Shown piece after piece: positions 51,531-60,155 of a DNA stretch of 64,000 nt. Source of the stretch: Cribrihabitans_A pelagius (GTDB taxonomy: Bacteria > Pseudomonadota > Alphaproteobacteria > Rhodobacterales > Rhodobacteraceae); NCBI RefSeq assembly GCF_048820915.1, contig NZ_JBMERR010000016.1:48985-112984 (forward strand), given 5' to 3'. Below the pieces are notes generated by a model. The model did not search any database. It was not told the origin of the DNA and worked only from the letters and a program-made list of their open reading frames with translations. How positions within the stretch are numbered: position 1 is the stretch's first letter; each line of letters begins with the position of its first letter. The position numbers and the translations under genes were made by a program.

Positions 51531-53390
51531 ATGAGCAAGCCTGAGTATAAATCCGCGCGCGAGCTGCTGGGCTGGCTGTGGCGCGGCTATCTGCGCTCCT
51601 ACATCGGCCTTCTGGGCATTGCGGTGATCTTCATGATCCTGGAGGGTGCCACCATGGGCGCGCTCGGCTACATGATGCAGCCGATGTTCGACCTTGTCTT
51701 CGTGCAGGGCAACACCGGCGCACTGTTCTGGGTGAGCCTTGCGTTCCTGGGCATTTTCACCCTGCGCGGTGTCTCCAGCGTCACCCAGAAGGTGCTGCTC
51801 AGCAAGGTCTCCCAGACCTCGGCCGCGCATCTGCGCAAGGACATGCTCGCGCGGCTGATCCGGCAGGACCCGGCGTTTCACCAGGTGCACCCGCCGGGGC
51901 TCCTGATCCAGCGCGTGCAGGGAGATGTCGGCGCCATCGACACGGTGTGGCGCGCGATGATCACCGGCGCGGGCCGCGACGTGATGGCGCTTGTCGCGGT
52001 GCTTGCAGTGGCGATCAGCATCGACTGGCGCTGGACCGCGGTGCTTCTGATCGGGGTGCCGGTTCTGCTGCTGCCGATCAAGATGGCACAGCGCTACGTG
52101 CGCAAGAAGGCGTCGCTGGCGCGTGACCTCAGCGGATCGCTGACCACCCGGCTGGACGAGATCTTCCACGGCATCGTGCCGATCAAGCTGAACCGGCTGG
52201 AGACCTACCAGAACAACCGGTTCGGCAACCTGATGGACCGGCTGGTGACGGCCGAGGTGAAATCCGCCTTTGGCACTTCTTCGATTTCCGGCATGACCGA
52301 CGTCATGGCGGGCGCGGGCTTCATGGCGGTGCTGCTTTACGGCGGCTCTGAGATCATCGCGGGCGAGAAGACGGTCGGCGAATTCATGAGTTTCTTCACG
52401 TCGATCGGTCTCTCTTTCGAGCCGATACGCCGGCTCGCCAATATTTCCGGCATCTGGCAGGCTGCAGCGGCCTCGCTGGAGCGGATCAAGGAGCTGGTCG
52501 ATGCGCCGATCCTGCTGACCGAACCGGAGAACCCGAAACCGGCCCCCGCGGGCCTGCCGGAGATCAGCCTCAAGGACGTCGATCTCAGCTATGGCGAATC
52601 GCAGATCCTGCACCGGCTGTCGCTGACTGCCGAGGCTGGCAAGACCACGGCGCTGGTGGGGGCTTCGGGCGCGGGCAAATCGACGATTTTCAACCTTCTG
52701 ACCCGCATGGTCGACCCGCAGGCGGGATCGGTCGCGGTGGGCGGCGTCGAGGTGAGCGATCTGAAGACCGACGACCTGCGGTCGTTGTTCTCCGTGGTGA
52801 CGCAAGACGCGCTGCTGTTTGACGAGACGCTGCGCGACAACATCCTGCTGGGGCGCACCGACGTGAGCGAGGAGGAGCTGCAGGCCGCGCTGGAGGCCTC
52901 CCATGTGGCGGATTTCCTGCCCAAGCTGGCGCACGGGCTGGAGACTAAGGTGGGGCCGCGCGGCTCGGCTCTGTCGGGCGGCCAGCGCCAGCGGGTGGTG
53001 ATTGCCCGCGCGCTTCTGCGCAACACGCCGGTGCTGCTGCTGGACGAGGCCACCTCGGCGCTGGACGCGCAATCGGAGAAGGTGGTGCAACTGGCGCTGG
53101 ACAAGCTGTCGGGCGGGCGCACCACGCTGGTGATCGCGCACCGGCTGTCGACCATCCGCAACGCCGACAAGATCGTGGTGATGGACCGCGGCCGTGTGAT
53201 GGACCAGGGCACCCACGAGGAGCTGCTGGCGCGCGGCGGCATCTACGCCGATCTCTACCGGCTGCAGTTTCAGGACGGCAAGACGCTGGTCGATACCGAG
53301 GGCGTGCGCGCGCAGGCGCCGCAGCGTCTGGCACGCAGCCAGCCCCGGCCGCCCTGGTTCAAGCGGGTCGCGCGCAAAATGTTCGGCTGA
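51531..53390 (+). CDS. ABC exporter, fused membrane and ATPase domains (MsbA-like)
   Basis: 619 aa. Six transmembrane helices (residues ~20-320) precede the nucleotide-binding domain with Walker A GASGAGKST, Q-loop VTQDALLF, signature LSGGQRQR, Walker B VLLLDEAT and the H-loop IAHRLST. The layout is that of a homodimeric lipid or drug exporter; the substrate is unknown. The ATG at 51531 matches the family start, although its ribosome site is weak; an in-frame ATG lies 63 bases upstream. Confidence 0.9.
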   Translation: MSKPEYKSARELLGWLWRGYLRSYIGLLGIAVIFMILEGATMGALGYMMQPMFDLVFVQGNTGALFWVSLAFLGIFTLRGVSSVTQKVLLSKVSQTSAAHLRKDMLARLIRQDPAFHQVHPPGLLIQRVQGDVGAIDTVWRAMITGAGRDVMALVAVLAVAISIDWRWTAVLLIGVPVLLLPIKMAQRYVRKKASLARDLSGSLTTRLDEIFHGIVPIKLNRLETYQNNRFGNLMDRLVTAEVKSAFGTSSISGMTDVMAGAGFMAVLLYGGSEIIAGEKTVGEFMSFFTSIGLSFEPIRRLANISGIWQAAAASLERIKELVDAPILLTEPENPKPAPAGLPEISLKDVDLSYGESQILHRLSLTAEAGKTTALVGASGAGKSTIFNLLTRMVDPQAGSVAVGGVEVSDLKTDDLRSLFSVVTQDALLFDETLRDNILLGRTDVSEEELQAALEASHVADFLPKLAHGLETKVGPRGSALSGGQRQRVVIARALLRNTPVLLLDEATSALDAQSEKVVQLALDKLSGGRTTLVIAHRLSTIRNADKIVVMDRGRVMDQGTHEELLARGGIYADLYRLQFQDGKTLVDTEGVRAQAPQRLARSQPRPPWFKRVARKMFG

Positions 53391-53409
53391 AGACCGCGGC
53401 GGCCTGCGC

Positions 53410-54090
53410 CTATTTGCGGTAAGCGCGGGCCAGCGCCTCCGGGTCGGCGCCGAGGAAATAGCGCGCCAGGGTAAATAGATTGCGGCTGCCGCGCCGCAGC
53501 CAGCCCTGTTGCTCGTAGCGCGCTGCACTGGTCAGCGCCGCGGCCGGCAGGCAGGTGAGCCGCTTCAGCCTGCGCACCAGAGCCACATCCTCCATCAGCG
53601 GCTGATCGGGATAGCCGCCCGCGGCCCGGTACTCCCGCCGCCGCACCAGCAGCCCCTGATCGCCGTAAGGCAGCCCGAACAGCCGCGCGCGCAGGTTGGC
53701 CCAGCCCGCCACACAGGCCGCCGCCACCCCGCGGGACCGGAAGCGCAGCCGGAAATAAGCGGGCCTTCCCTGCCCCTCCTGCAGATGCTGCGAGACTGCC
53801 GCCGCCCAGCCCGGCTCCAGCCTTGTATCCGCGTGCAGCACCAGCAGCCACTCGCCCTTGGCCGCAGCGCAGCCGCGCCGCAGCTGCCCACCGCGCGATG
53901 CCGCGCCGCTCAGCCACTCTGCCCCGGCCTCCGCCGCGATCCGGCGGGTCGCGTCCGCGGAGCCGCCGTCGCTCACGATCAGCTCGCGGATCAGCCCGGC
54001 AGTCAGCCCCTCCATCAGCGCCGTGAGGCAGGCGGGCAGTTCATCTTCGGCGTCGAGGGTGGGGATCACGATGCTCAAAGGTGCGGGCAT
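53410..54090 (-). CDS. Family 2 glycosyltransferase, TIGR04283 type
   Basis: 226 aa. The N-terminal GT-A fold begins LSIVIPTLDAEDELPACL, and DGGSADAT and LHADTRLEPGW hold the sugar-nucleotide and metal sites. The short length and YGDQGLLVRRREY segment match the TIGR04283 (radical SAM/selenodomain-associated) group. Donor and acceptor are unknown. Convergent with the ABC exporter, ending 19 bases from it. Confidence 0.85.
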   Translation of the reverse strand: MPAPLSIVIPTLDAEDELPACLTALMEGLTAGLIRELIVSDGGSADATRRIAAEAGAEWLSGAASRGGQLRRGCAAAKGEWLLVLHADTRLEPGWAAAVSQHLQEGQGRPAYFRLRFRSRGVAAACVAGWANLRARLFGLPYGDQGLLVRRREYRAAGGYPDQPLMEDVALVRRLKRLTCLPAAALTSAARYEQQGWLRRGSRNLFTLARYFLGADPEALARAYRK

Positions 54091-54168
54091 GGCGGGTTTT
54101 CCTGTTCTCTTCCCGCCCAGTTCCTATATCACGGGCGCAAGAGTTGAAACGCCCAGGGGGACCACGAC

Positions 54169-54906
54169 ATGAGCGACCGTTGCATCCTGCGCCTGAGCGG
54201 CGCCGACACCCGCAGCTTCCTGCAGGGGCTTGTCACCAACAATGTCGAGCGGCTGGATCAGGGGCTGGTCTATGCCGCGCTGCTGACGCCGCAGGGCAAA
54301 TACCTGGCCGATTTCTTCCTGGTGGCGGACAAAGACGGCGCGGTGCTGCTGGACGTGGCCGCCCCCTTGGGTGAGGGGCTGAAGAAGCGGCTCGCAATGT
54401 ACCGGCTGCGCGCTGATGTGCAGATCGAAGAGACCGGGCTGAAGGTGCAGCGCGGCACCGGCCCGGCGCCGTACGGCGCCTTGGCCGATCCGCGCCATGC
54501 GGACATGGGCTGGCGGCTCTATGGCAGGCAAGGCGGCGATGACGGCAGCGATTGGGACGCGATCCGGGTCCGCCACTGCATTCCTGAAACTGGAGTGGAG
54601 CTGACCGGCGACACTTTCATCCTGGAAGCGGGGTTCGAGGCGCTGAACGGCGTCGATTTCCGCAAGGGTTGCTATGTCGGCCAGGAGGTGACTGCGCGGA
54701 TGAAACACAAGACCGAGCTGCGCAAGGGCTTCTGCACCGTTTCAGTTGCGGGCGCAGCCCCTGTGGGCAGCGGGATCACCGCGGGCGGCAAGCCCGCGGG
54801 CACGCTCTTTACCCAGTCGGGCGGCCAGGGCATCGCCTACCTGCGCTTTGACCGCGCAGGCGGGGACATGCAGGCGGGGGACGCCCGCGTTTCCTGGCTG
54901 GGGTAA
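54169..54906 (+). CDS. ygfZ: YgfZ/GcvT-domain folate-binding protein
   Basis: 245 aa. The family signature KGCYVGQE is at residues 166-173, within a GcvT-like fold. YgfZ proteins help maintain certain Fe-S enzymes, probably with tetrahydrofolate. The ATG at 54169 follows a GGGGACC region. It is shorter than the E. coli protein by about 80 residues, as usual for alphaproteobacteria. Confidence 0.92.
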   Translation: MSDRCILRLSGADTRSFLQGLVTNNVERLDQGLVYAALLTPQGKYLADFFLVADKDGAVLLDVAAPLGEGLKKRLAMYRLRADVQIEETGLKVQRGTGPAPYGALADPRHADMGWRLYGRQGGDDGSDWDAIRVRHCIPETGVELTGDTFILEAGFEALNGVDFRKGCYVGQEVTARMKHKTELRKGFCTVSVAGAAPVGSGITAGGKPAGTLFTQSGGQGIAYLRFDRAGGDMQAGDARVSWLG

Positions 54907-55027
54907 GCGCGCAGCCTCCTGCTTCCCAAGCAAATGGCAAGGGTCTGTTCACGTCTGGCCGCTACCCTGCCCGCAATACCCGGACCGTCCTCTTTTTCCG
55001 GCCGGGAGCACCCGCAAGGAGGAAGGC

Positions 55028-55576
55028 ATGCGCCTGCTATTTGCCCTCGCGCTCGCGACCGTCACAGCCGCCCCGGCCGCGGCCGCGGCCGCGGCCGACT
55101 ACTGGAGCTACCGCGACTGGCACACAATGGTCGAAGTGGTGGACACCGGCGAGGATCTGCGCCGCAGCTGCACCGCCTATACCGGCGGTGACGGTATGCC
55201 GACACTGCGGATCGAGGTCTCCAACGGCGACGCGGGCCCGCCGTATCATTATCCGGTGACGCGGGTGAGAGAGACCGCGCCGCGCCACTACCTCACCCAG
55301 ATGCAGCCCGGCCAGACAGTGGAGTTTCTGTTCGACGACGGCGGCGCGGCCTATGGCTCCACCTCGGTCTGGATCAACCGCGAAGGCCTGGCCTCGGCCG
55401 AAAGCCGGCTGGACCCTTCGGCGCATCTGCCGATGCTGCAAATGATGAAATCCGGGCGCTGGGTTGAGATCCGCGCGGACGGAGTGCCCCTGCTCACCGC
55501 CTCGCTCGACGGCTTCACCGCGGCTTATGGCAAGATGATGGATGAATGCGGCTTCAGCCTGGCGCTGCCCGGCTGA
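55028..55576 (+). CDS. Exported protein of unknown function
   Basis: 182 aa. A signal peptide of about 22 residues (MRLLFALALATVTAAPAAAA) precedes a mature domain with WSYRDWHTMVEVVDTGEDLR and two cysteines (RRSCTAY, DECGFS) likely paired in the periplasm. I know of similar Rhodobacteraceae proteins without assigned roles. AAGGAGG before the ATG at 55028 fixes the start against a much longer open frame. Confidence 0.72.
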   Translation: MRLLFALALATVTAAPAAAAAAADYWSYRDWHTMVEVVDTGEDLRRSCTAYTGGDGMPTLRIEVSNGDAGPPYHYPVTRVRETAPRHYLTQMQPGQTVEFLFDDGGAAYGSTSVWINREGLASAESRLDPSAHLPMLQMMKSGRWVEIRADGVPLLTASLDGFTAAYGKMMDECGFSLALPG

Positions 55577-55662
55577 TCCCCAATGACAAAGCCCCGCGCG
55601 GGCGGCGCGGGGCTGGATGAGTCGGGATTGCAGCCGGTTTGCGGCCGGCCGGCAGAACGGGC

Positions 55663-56226
55663 TCAGGCGCGCTCGGAATATTCCATGGTTTCTGTGTTGA
55701 CCACGATCATCTCGTCCTGGCCGACAAAAGGCGGCACCATCACTTTGACGCCATTGTCCAGCACCGCCGGCTTGAAGGAGTTGGCCGCGGTCTGGCCCTT
55801 CACCACCGGTTCGGTTTCGACGATCTTGCAGGTCACCTTCTGCGGCACGGTCGCATTCAGCGCTTCGGACTCGTAGAATTCCACCACGATGGTCATGCCG
55901 TCCTGCAGGAACGGGCGGCGGTCGCCCAGAAGGTCCGCCGGCAGTTCGATCTGCTCGTAGGTCTCGGTGTCCATGAACACCAGCATGCCGTCGCTCTCAT
56001 AGAGGAACTGCTGGTCCTTCTGCTCCAGGCGGACGCGCTCCACTTTGTCCGCCGAGCGGAACCGCTCGTTCAGCTTGGAGCCGTTGCGCAGGTTGCGCAG
56101 CTCGACCTGAGCAAAAGCACCGCCCTTGCCCGGCTTCACGTGATCGACTTTCACCGCCGCCCACAGGCCGCCATTGTGCTCCAGCACGTTGCCGGGACGG
56201 ATTTCGTTTCCATTGATCTTGGGCAT
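55663..56226 (-). CDS. efp: Translation elongation factor P
   Basis: 187 aa with three beta-barrel domains. Lys34 lies in KPGKGGAF, the loop that in E. coli is beta-lysylated to reach the ribosomal P site. EF-P rescues ribosomes stalled at polyproline stretches. No modification genes (epmA, epmB) are in the window. Confidence 0.96.
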   Translation of the reverse strand: MPKINGNEIRPGNVLEHNGGLWAAVKVDHVKPGKGGAFAQVELRNLRNGSKLNERFRSADKVERVRLEQKDQQFLYESDGMLVFMDTETYEQIELPADLLGDRRPFLQDGMTIVVEFYESEALNATVPQKVTCKIVETEPVVKGQTAANSFKPAVLDNGVKVMVPPFVGQDEMIVVNTETMEYSERA

Positions 56227-56443
56227 GGAAAAATGCCTTTCAGATGGTTGATGTATTCTTAACAGCCCCTATATCTGGCGGGCTGTCGGCTGGCAAGACA
56301 ACCTATGTCGTGTGAGCGTGTCGTAAAGGTATGCGCAATTTGCATGAACGCTATGCATCTGCGGGCTACCCGAATCGTCATACTTCCGTCATAAGCAGCG
56401 CCACGGCGAAAATTGCAACAGCAAGAACAACAAAGGAAGCGAG

Positions 56444-56761
56444 ATGCGAGATTTCGTTGACGGCACCGCATATAACAACGAGCAGGGCAACCGTGCGCGC
56501 AAACTCTTTGCCGCCGTTGTGCTTGCCGCTCTGGATGATGCGATCGCCGATGACAAGAAATACGGCAACGGCCCTGAGCAGATCGCCCGCTGGGCCCGGT
56601 CGCGCGATGGCCGCGAAGTGCTGACCTGTGCCGGGATCGACCCCAACGAGCGGGTGGTTTCCGGGCTGATGGATTTTGTGGGCCGCGGTGTGCGGACCTC
56701 GGTTGCGCTGTCGCGCGAAGAGAGCGAGCGCCGCCACGCAGCACAGGCCGAAGCGGCCTGA
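56444..56761 (+). CDS. Conserved Rhodobacterales protein (DUF6280-like)
   Basis: 105 aa, soluble and helical: FVDGTAYNNEQGNRARKLFA then ALDDAIADDKKYGNGPEQ and ARWARSRDGREVLTCAGIDP. Very similar proteins occur throughout Rhodobacterales, which I recall as DUF6280; the name is from memory. A strong terminator follows. Divergent from efp. Confidence 0.75.
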   Translation: MRDFVDGTAYNNEQGNRARKLFAAVVLAALDDAIADDKKYGNGPEQIARWARSRDGREVLTCAGIDPNERVVSGLMDFVGRGVRTSVALSREESERRHAAQAEAA

Positions 56762-56782
56762 AACCGCCTGCCATGTTAGCTG

Positions 56783-56812
56783 AAAAGCGCGTCCCCTTGG
56801 GGCGCGTTTTTC
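56783..56812 (+). terminator. Rho-independent terminator after the DUF6280-like gene
   Basis: AAAAGCGCG-TCCCC pairs imperfectly with GGGG-CGCGTTTTT (single-base bulges), ending in five T residues. It lies 21 bases after the stop. Confidence 0.8.
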
Positions 56813-56892
56813 TTTTGCGGCGCCCGCAAACCGTGCTCGTCCGCGATGAGGAAAGCTGCCGCCGCTTTAAGCAGTGAGCCGTGCTTGTCCTG

Positions 56893-57043
56893 TGCGCGCG
56901 GGGGCGATCCCAACGGGCGCGACGGACAGCTTATCCCGGCCAGGCCCGTGCTCCCCATTGGCGGCGCCCCAGCCCCGGCCAAACTGCCGCCGCGCGGGAG
57001 GGCGCCGGCGATGCGCGGCGGCCGTAAGCCTTGTCCCGCGCAG
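56893..57043 (+). repeat. ~150-bp dispersed intergenic repeat, copy C
   Basis: GCGCGCGGGGGCGATCCC, AGCTTATCCCGGCCAGGCCC, GGCCAAACTGCCGCCGCG, GGCGATGCGCGGCGGCC and TAAGCCTTGTCCCGCGC align in order with copy B. It lies between the DUF6280-like gene and cobQ on the same strand as A and B. Confidence 0.75.
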
Positions 57044-57204
57044 GACACCAGCCGGACGCGGGGCGCCCCGCCCGCGGGTGCGCGCGCCGCGCCCGGGCCA
57101 GAAGGTGCCGGAAGCAGCACAGCCGCGCTGGACCGGCGCCGCTAACCTGCTATGCAAGGTCCGGCAAAGGGGCATCACGGGCGGCATCAGGCAGGGAGCG
57201 GTCA

Positions 57205-58659
57205 ATGGCACGGGCGATCATGATCCAGGGCACCGGCAGCAATGTCGGCAAGTCGCTCATCGTCGCGGGGCTTGCGCGCGCTTTCACGCGCCGCGGGCTG
57301 AAGGTTGCGCCCTTCAAGCCGCAGAACATGTCCAACAACGCTGCCGTCACCCCCGAAGGCGGCGAGATCGGCCGCGCCCAGGCGCTGCAGGCCCGCGCGG
57401 CCATGCGGCCGCCCCATACCGACATGAACCCCATCCTCCTGAAGCCCGAGACCGACACCGGCGCCCAGCTCATCGTGCAGGGCAAGCGCCGCGGGACCAT
57501 GGCGGCGGGCTCCTTCATGCGCGACAAGGCCGGCCTCCTGGAGGCCGCGCTCGACAGCTTCCGGCGGCTGGCGGCGGCGGCCGATCTGGTGCTGATCGAG
57601 GGCGCGGGCTCGCCGGCCGAGACCAACCTGCGGAAAAACGACATCGCCAATATGGGCTTTGCCTGCGCCGCAGGCGTGCCGGTGGTGCTGGCCGGCGACA
57701 TCCACCGCGGCGGGGTGATTGCGCAGATCGTTGGCACCCAGGCGGTGCTGGAGCCGCAGGACCTGGAGCGGGTCGCAGGCTTCCTCGTCAACCGGTTCCG
57801 CGGCGATCTCAGCCTGTTCGATGCGGGCAGGGACGATATCGCGCGGCGCACCGGCTGGCCGTCTCTGGGGGTGATCCCCTGGTTCAACGACGCCTGGAAA
57901 CTGCCGGCCGAGGACATGATGGACATCGCCTCGCACCTGGGCGGCGCCTGCAAGGTGGTGGTGCCGCAGCTGGAGCGGATGGCCAATTTCGACGACCTCG
58001 ACCCGCTGGCGGCGGAACCCGGCGTAAGTGTGGAGATCGTGCCGCCGGGCCGCGCCCTGCCCGGCGATGCCGATCTGGTGATCCTGCCCGGCAGCAAGTC
58101 GACGCTGGGCGATCTCGCCTTCCTGCGCGCCCAAGGCTGGGACATCGACATCCGCGCCCACCACCGCCGCGGCGGCCATGTGATGGGGCTCTGCGGCGGC
58201 TACCAGATCCTCGGCCGCAGCATCGCCGACCCGCTGGGGGTGGACGGCCGCCCCGGCACTGCCGAGGGGCTGGGGCTTCTGGACATCGAGACCACGATGG
58301 CGGCCGGGAAACGCGTGACCTTGACCGAGGCGCAGACCCGGGACAGCGGCCTGCCGGTGACCGGATACGAGATCCACATGGGCCGCAGCACCGGCCCCGA
58401 TTGCGCCCGCGCCTGGCTCAGCATCGATGGCCGCCCCGAAGGCGCCGTTTCTCCTTGCGGGCGGGTGCGCGGCTCCTATCTGCACGGTCTGTTTTCCTCC
58501 GACGCCTTCCGGGCCGAGTTCCTCGCCAGCCTGGGACACGCAAGCCAGGCGGGCTACGAGGCCGGGGTGGAGGCAACGCTGGACGCGCTGGCCGCGCATC
58601 TGGAGCGCTACATGGACCTGCCGCGCCTGCTGGAGCTGGCCGCGCCGGTGCGGCTCTGA
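57205..58659 (+). CDS. cobQ: Cobyric acid synthase
   Basis: 484 aa. It amidates four side chains of adenosylcobyrinic acid diamide using glutamine and ATP in cobalamin synthesis. The N-terminal P-loop-like domain begins IMIQGTGSNVGKSL, with PFKPQNMSNNAAVT and GAGSPAETNLR; the C-terminal class I glutaminase domain has Cys in GLCGGYQILG and His in GSYLHGLF. AGGGAG precedes the ATG at 57205; 58 earlier open codons lie in repeat C. No other cob gene is in view. Confidence 0.95.
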   Translation: MARAIMIQGTGSNVGKSLIVAGLARAFTRRGLKVAPFKPQNMSNNAAVTPEGGEIGRAQALQARAAMRPPHTDMNPILLKPETDTGAQLIVQGKRRGTMAAGSFMRDKAGLLEAALDSFRRLAAAADLVLIEGAGSPAETNLRKNDIANMGFACAAGVPVVLAGDIHRGGVIAQIVGTQAVLEPQDLERVAGFLVNRFRGDLSLFDAGRDDIARRTGWPSLGVIPWFNDAWKLPAEDMMDIASHLGGACKVVVPQLERMANFDDLDPLAAEPGVSVEIVPPGRALPGDADLVILPGSKSTLGDLAFLRAQGWDIDIRAHHRRGGHVMGLCGGYQILGRSIADPLGVDGRPGTAEGLGLLDIETTMAAGKRVTLTEAQTRDSGLPVTGYEIHMGRSTGPDCARAWLSIDGRPEGAVSPCGRVRGSYLHGLFSSDAFRAEFLASLGHASQAGYEAGVEATLDALAAHLERYMDLPRLLELAAPVRL

Positions 58660-58837
58660 CCGCGCCGGCAACGAAGACCTCCGTCGAGTCTTGCCTGCTT
58701 CCCCAGCTTCTGCGGCCCGGCACCGGCTCTCCCGCCCAAAGAACCGGCACCGCAGCCCACCCCGGCAGATCGCCCGCCTGATTAGGCCGCCGCTCCGCAT
58801 GGCCTCTCTGCAAGCGTTGCCCACACTGCACCCGGGG

Positions 58838-59620
58838 TCAGCTTGACGGCTGGAAGTTCCAGGGGGGGGGGAGCTCGTCGAGCCGGCTGGCAGGGTGATC
58901 TGCAGCGATGGCTTCGAGGGTGGCCTTGAGGTAGGCGAAAGGCTCGACGCCGTTGATCTTTGCTGTGGCGATGAGCGAAGCGATGCGGCCCCAGGGGCGG
59001 CCGCCTTCATCATGGCTGGCGAGGAGGGCGTTCTTTCTCGTCAGGGCGATAGGGCGGATCAGGTTCTCGCACCGCTGCCCGGCGGGCGATTGCGCAGCAA
59101 TCTGCCGAGAGGGGGCATTGGAGTCGATCCCGACGCGGCCGTCGTGGAGGAAGGTTTGCAGCCGGTCCCACTGACGGTGGATGCAGGCCAGCTTCTCACC
59201 GAGACGCGATTTTGAGGAGATCCGGCAGCGCTGGCTTTGCAGCCATTCTCCGAACCCGGCGGCCAGCGGCGCGGTGCGGGCCTGCCGGGCCGGCAGCCGC
59301 TGGGCGGGACCACCCATGCCGCGGATCTTATCCTTGATGCGGTAGAGCTTCGAAATCCGGCGCAGTCCCCCGGCGGCGATCATCACGCCGGAGGCGTGCT
59401 TCCCGCACGGCGCCGCCGCGGTCGAAGACCTCCTTCAGCTTTCTGAGGGCATGCACCCGGCAATGTGCGACCGTGACCGGCGCGCCGCCTTTCCGCGATG
59501 GGCGCGCCTGCCGGTTGCAGCCGGTGCAGCCTTCTGTCACCTGGCAGGCGCATGCGAAGCATGCTGCCGGGAGGGCCGCTGCAGGATGCCATCGAAGCCC
59601 CGCAGGATCTGTTCCGGGTT
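58838..59620 (-). pseudogene. tnpC: Decayed IS66 transposase (tnpC), C-terminal part
   Basis: Two frames are needed: an upstream part with VAHCRVHALRKLKEVFDRGG and a downstream part with LRRISKLYRIKDKIRG, VGIDSNAPSR, RKNALLASHDEGG and AYLKATLEAIAADHPASRLDELP. This is the order of the IS66 transposase C-terminus; the N-terminal two thirds are missing. A shift lies near 59390 and another near 59540. Ten consecutive G residues at 58862-58871 fall near the end of the frame. The upstream end abuts an IS5-family fragment. Confidence 0.85.
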
Positions 59621-59632
59621 CTGCCCGAACCT

Positions 59633-59990
59633 GTTCGTTACTGCTGGGCAAGTCAGCGATTACATCGGGGCACGGGCTTTGCTGAGCAGCCTGCCGAGTG
59701 TCGATTGGCTCCTCGGGGACCGCGGATATGATGCAGACTGGTTCAGAGAAGCGTTGAAAGACAAAGGGATACGCGCGTGTATCCCATCCCCGGTCGGAAA
59801 CAGCGGAAGAAACCGGTCAAGTACGACAAGCGCCGCTACAAACGCCGCAATCGGATCGAGATCATGTTCGGCAGGCTGAAGGATTGGCGGCGTGTGGCGA
59901 CCCGATACGACAGATGCCCGAAGGTCTTCCTCTCAGCCATCGCCCTCGCCGCACTCGTCATTTACTGGCTATGAGTCCTGACCCTAGCTG
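59633..59990 (+). pseudogene. IS5-family transposase fragment, copy 1
   Basis: The frame encodes AGQVSDYIGARALL, WLLGDRGYDADWFREALK and, after a frameshift near 59780, GRKQRKKPVKYDKRRYKR then FGRLKDWRRVATRYDRC, FLSAIALAALVIYW. It is the C-terminal half of an IS427-group transposase; the N-terminus is absent. After the stop comes ATGAGTCCTGACCCTAG, probably the IS terminal repeat. It directly abuts the IS66 tnpC remnant. Confidence 0.85.
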
Positions 59991-60155
59991 GTCACCAGAC
60001 ATAGGACACCTTTGGGCTGACGGCGCACTTCTGATAAACTGGCAGCGTCGACTTTGCGAAGGGCGCTGTCTGCGAATTGCTACCCTTGAACCAAACGAAT
60101 TCGTCCGGAGCACTCCAACGTGCAATTTCAGCAACTTGCAGAAGTTCCACGGTGG

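Noticed and set aside
57040..57055. GCAGGACACCAGCCGG before cobQ resembles the B12 box of cobalamin riboswitches
   Set aside because: It sits at the end of repeat C, and the rest of the riboswitch (a CCCCGCAACTG core and paired upstream elements) is absent.
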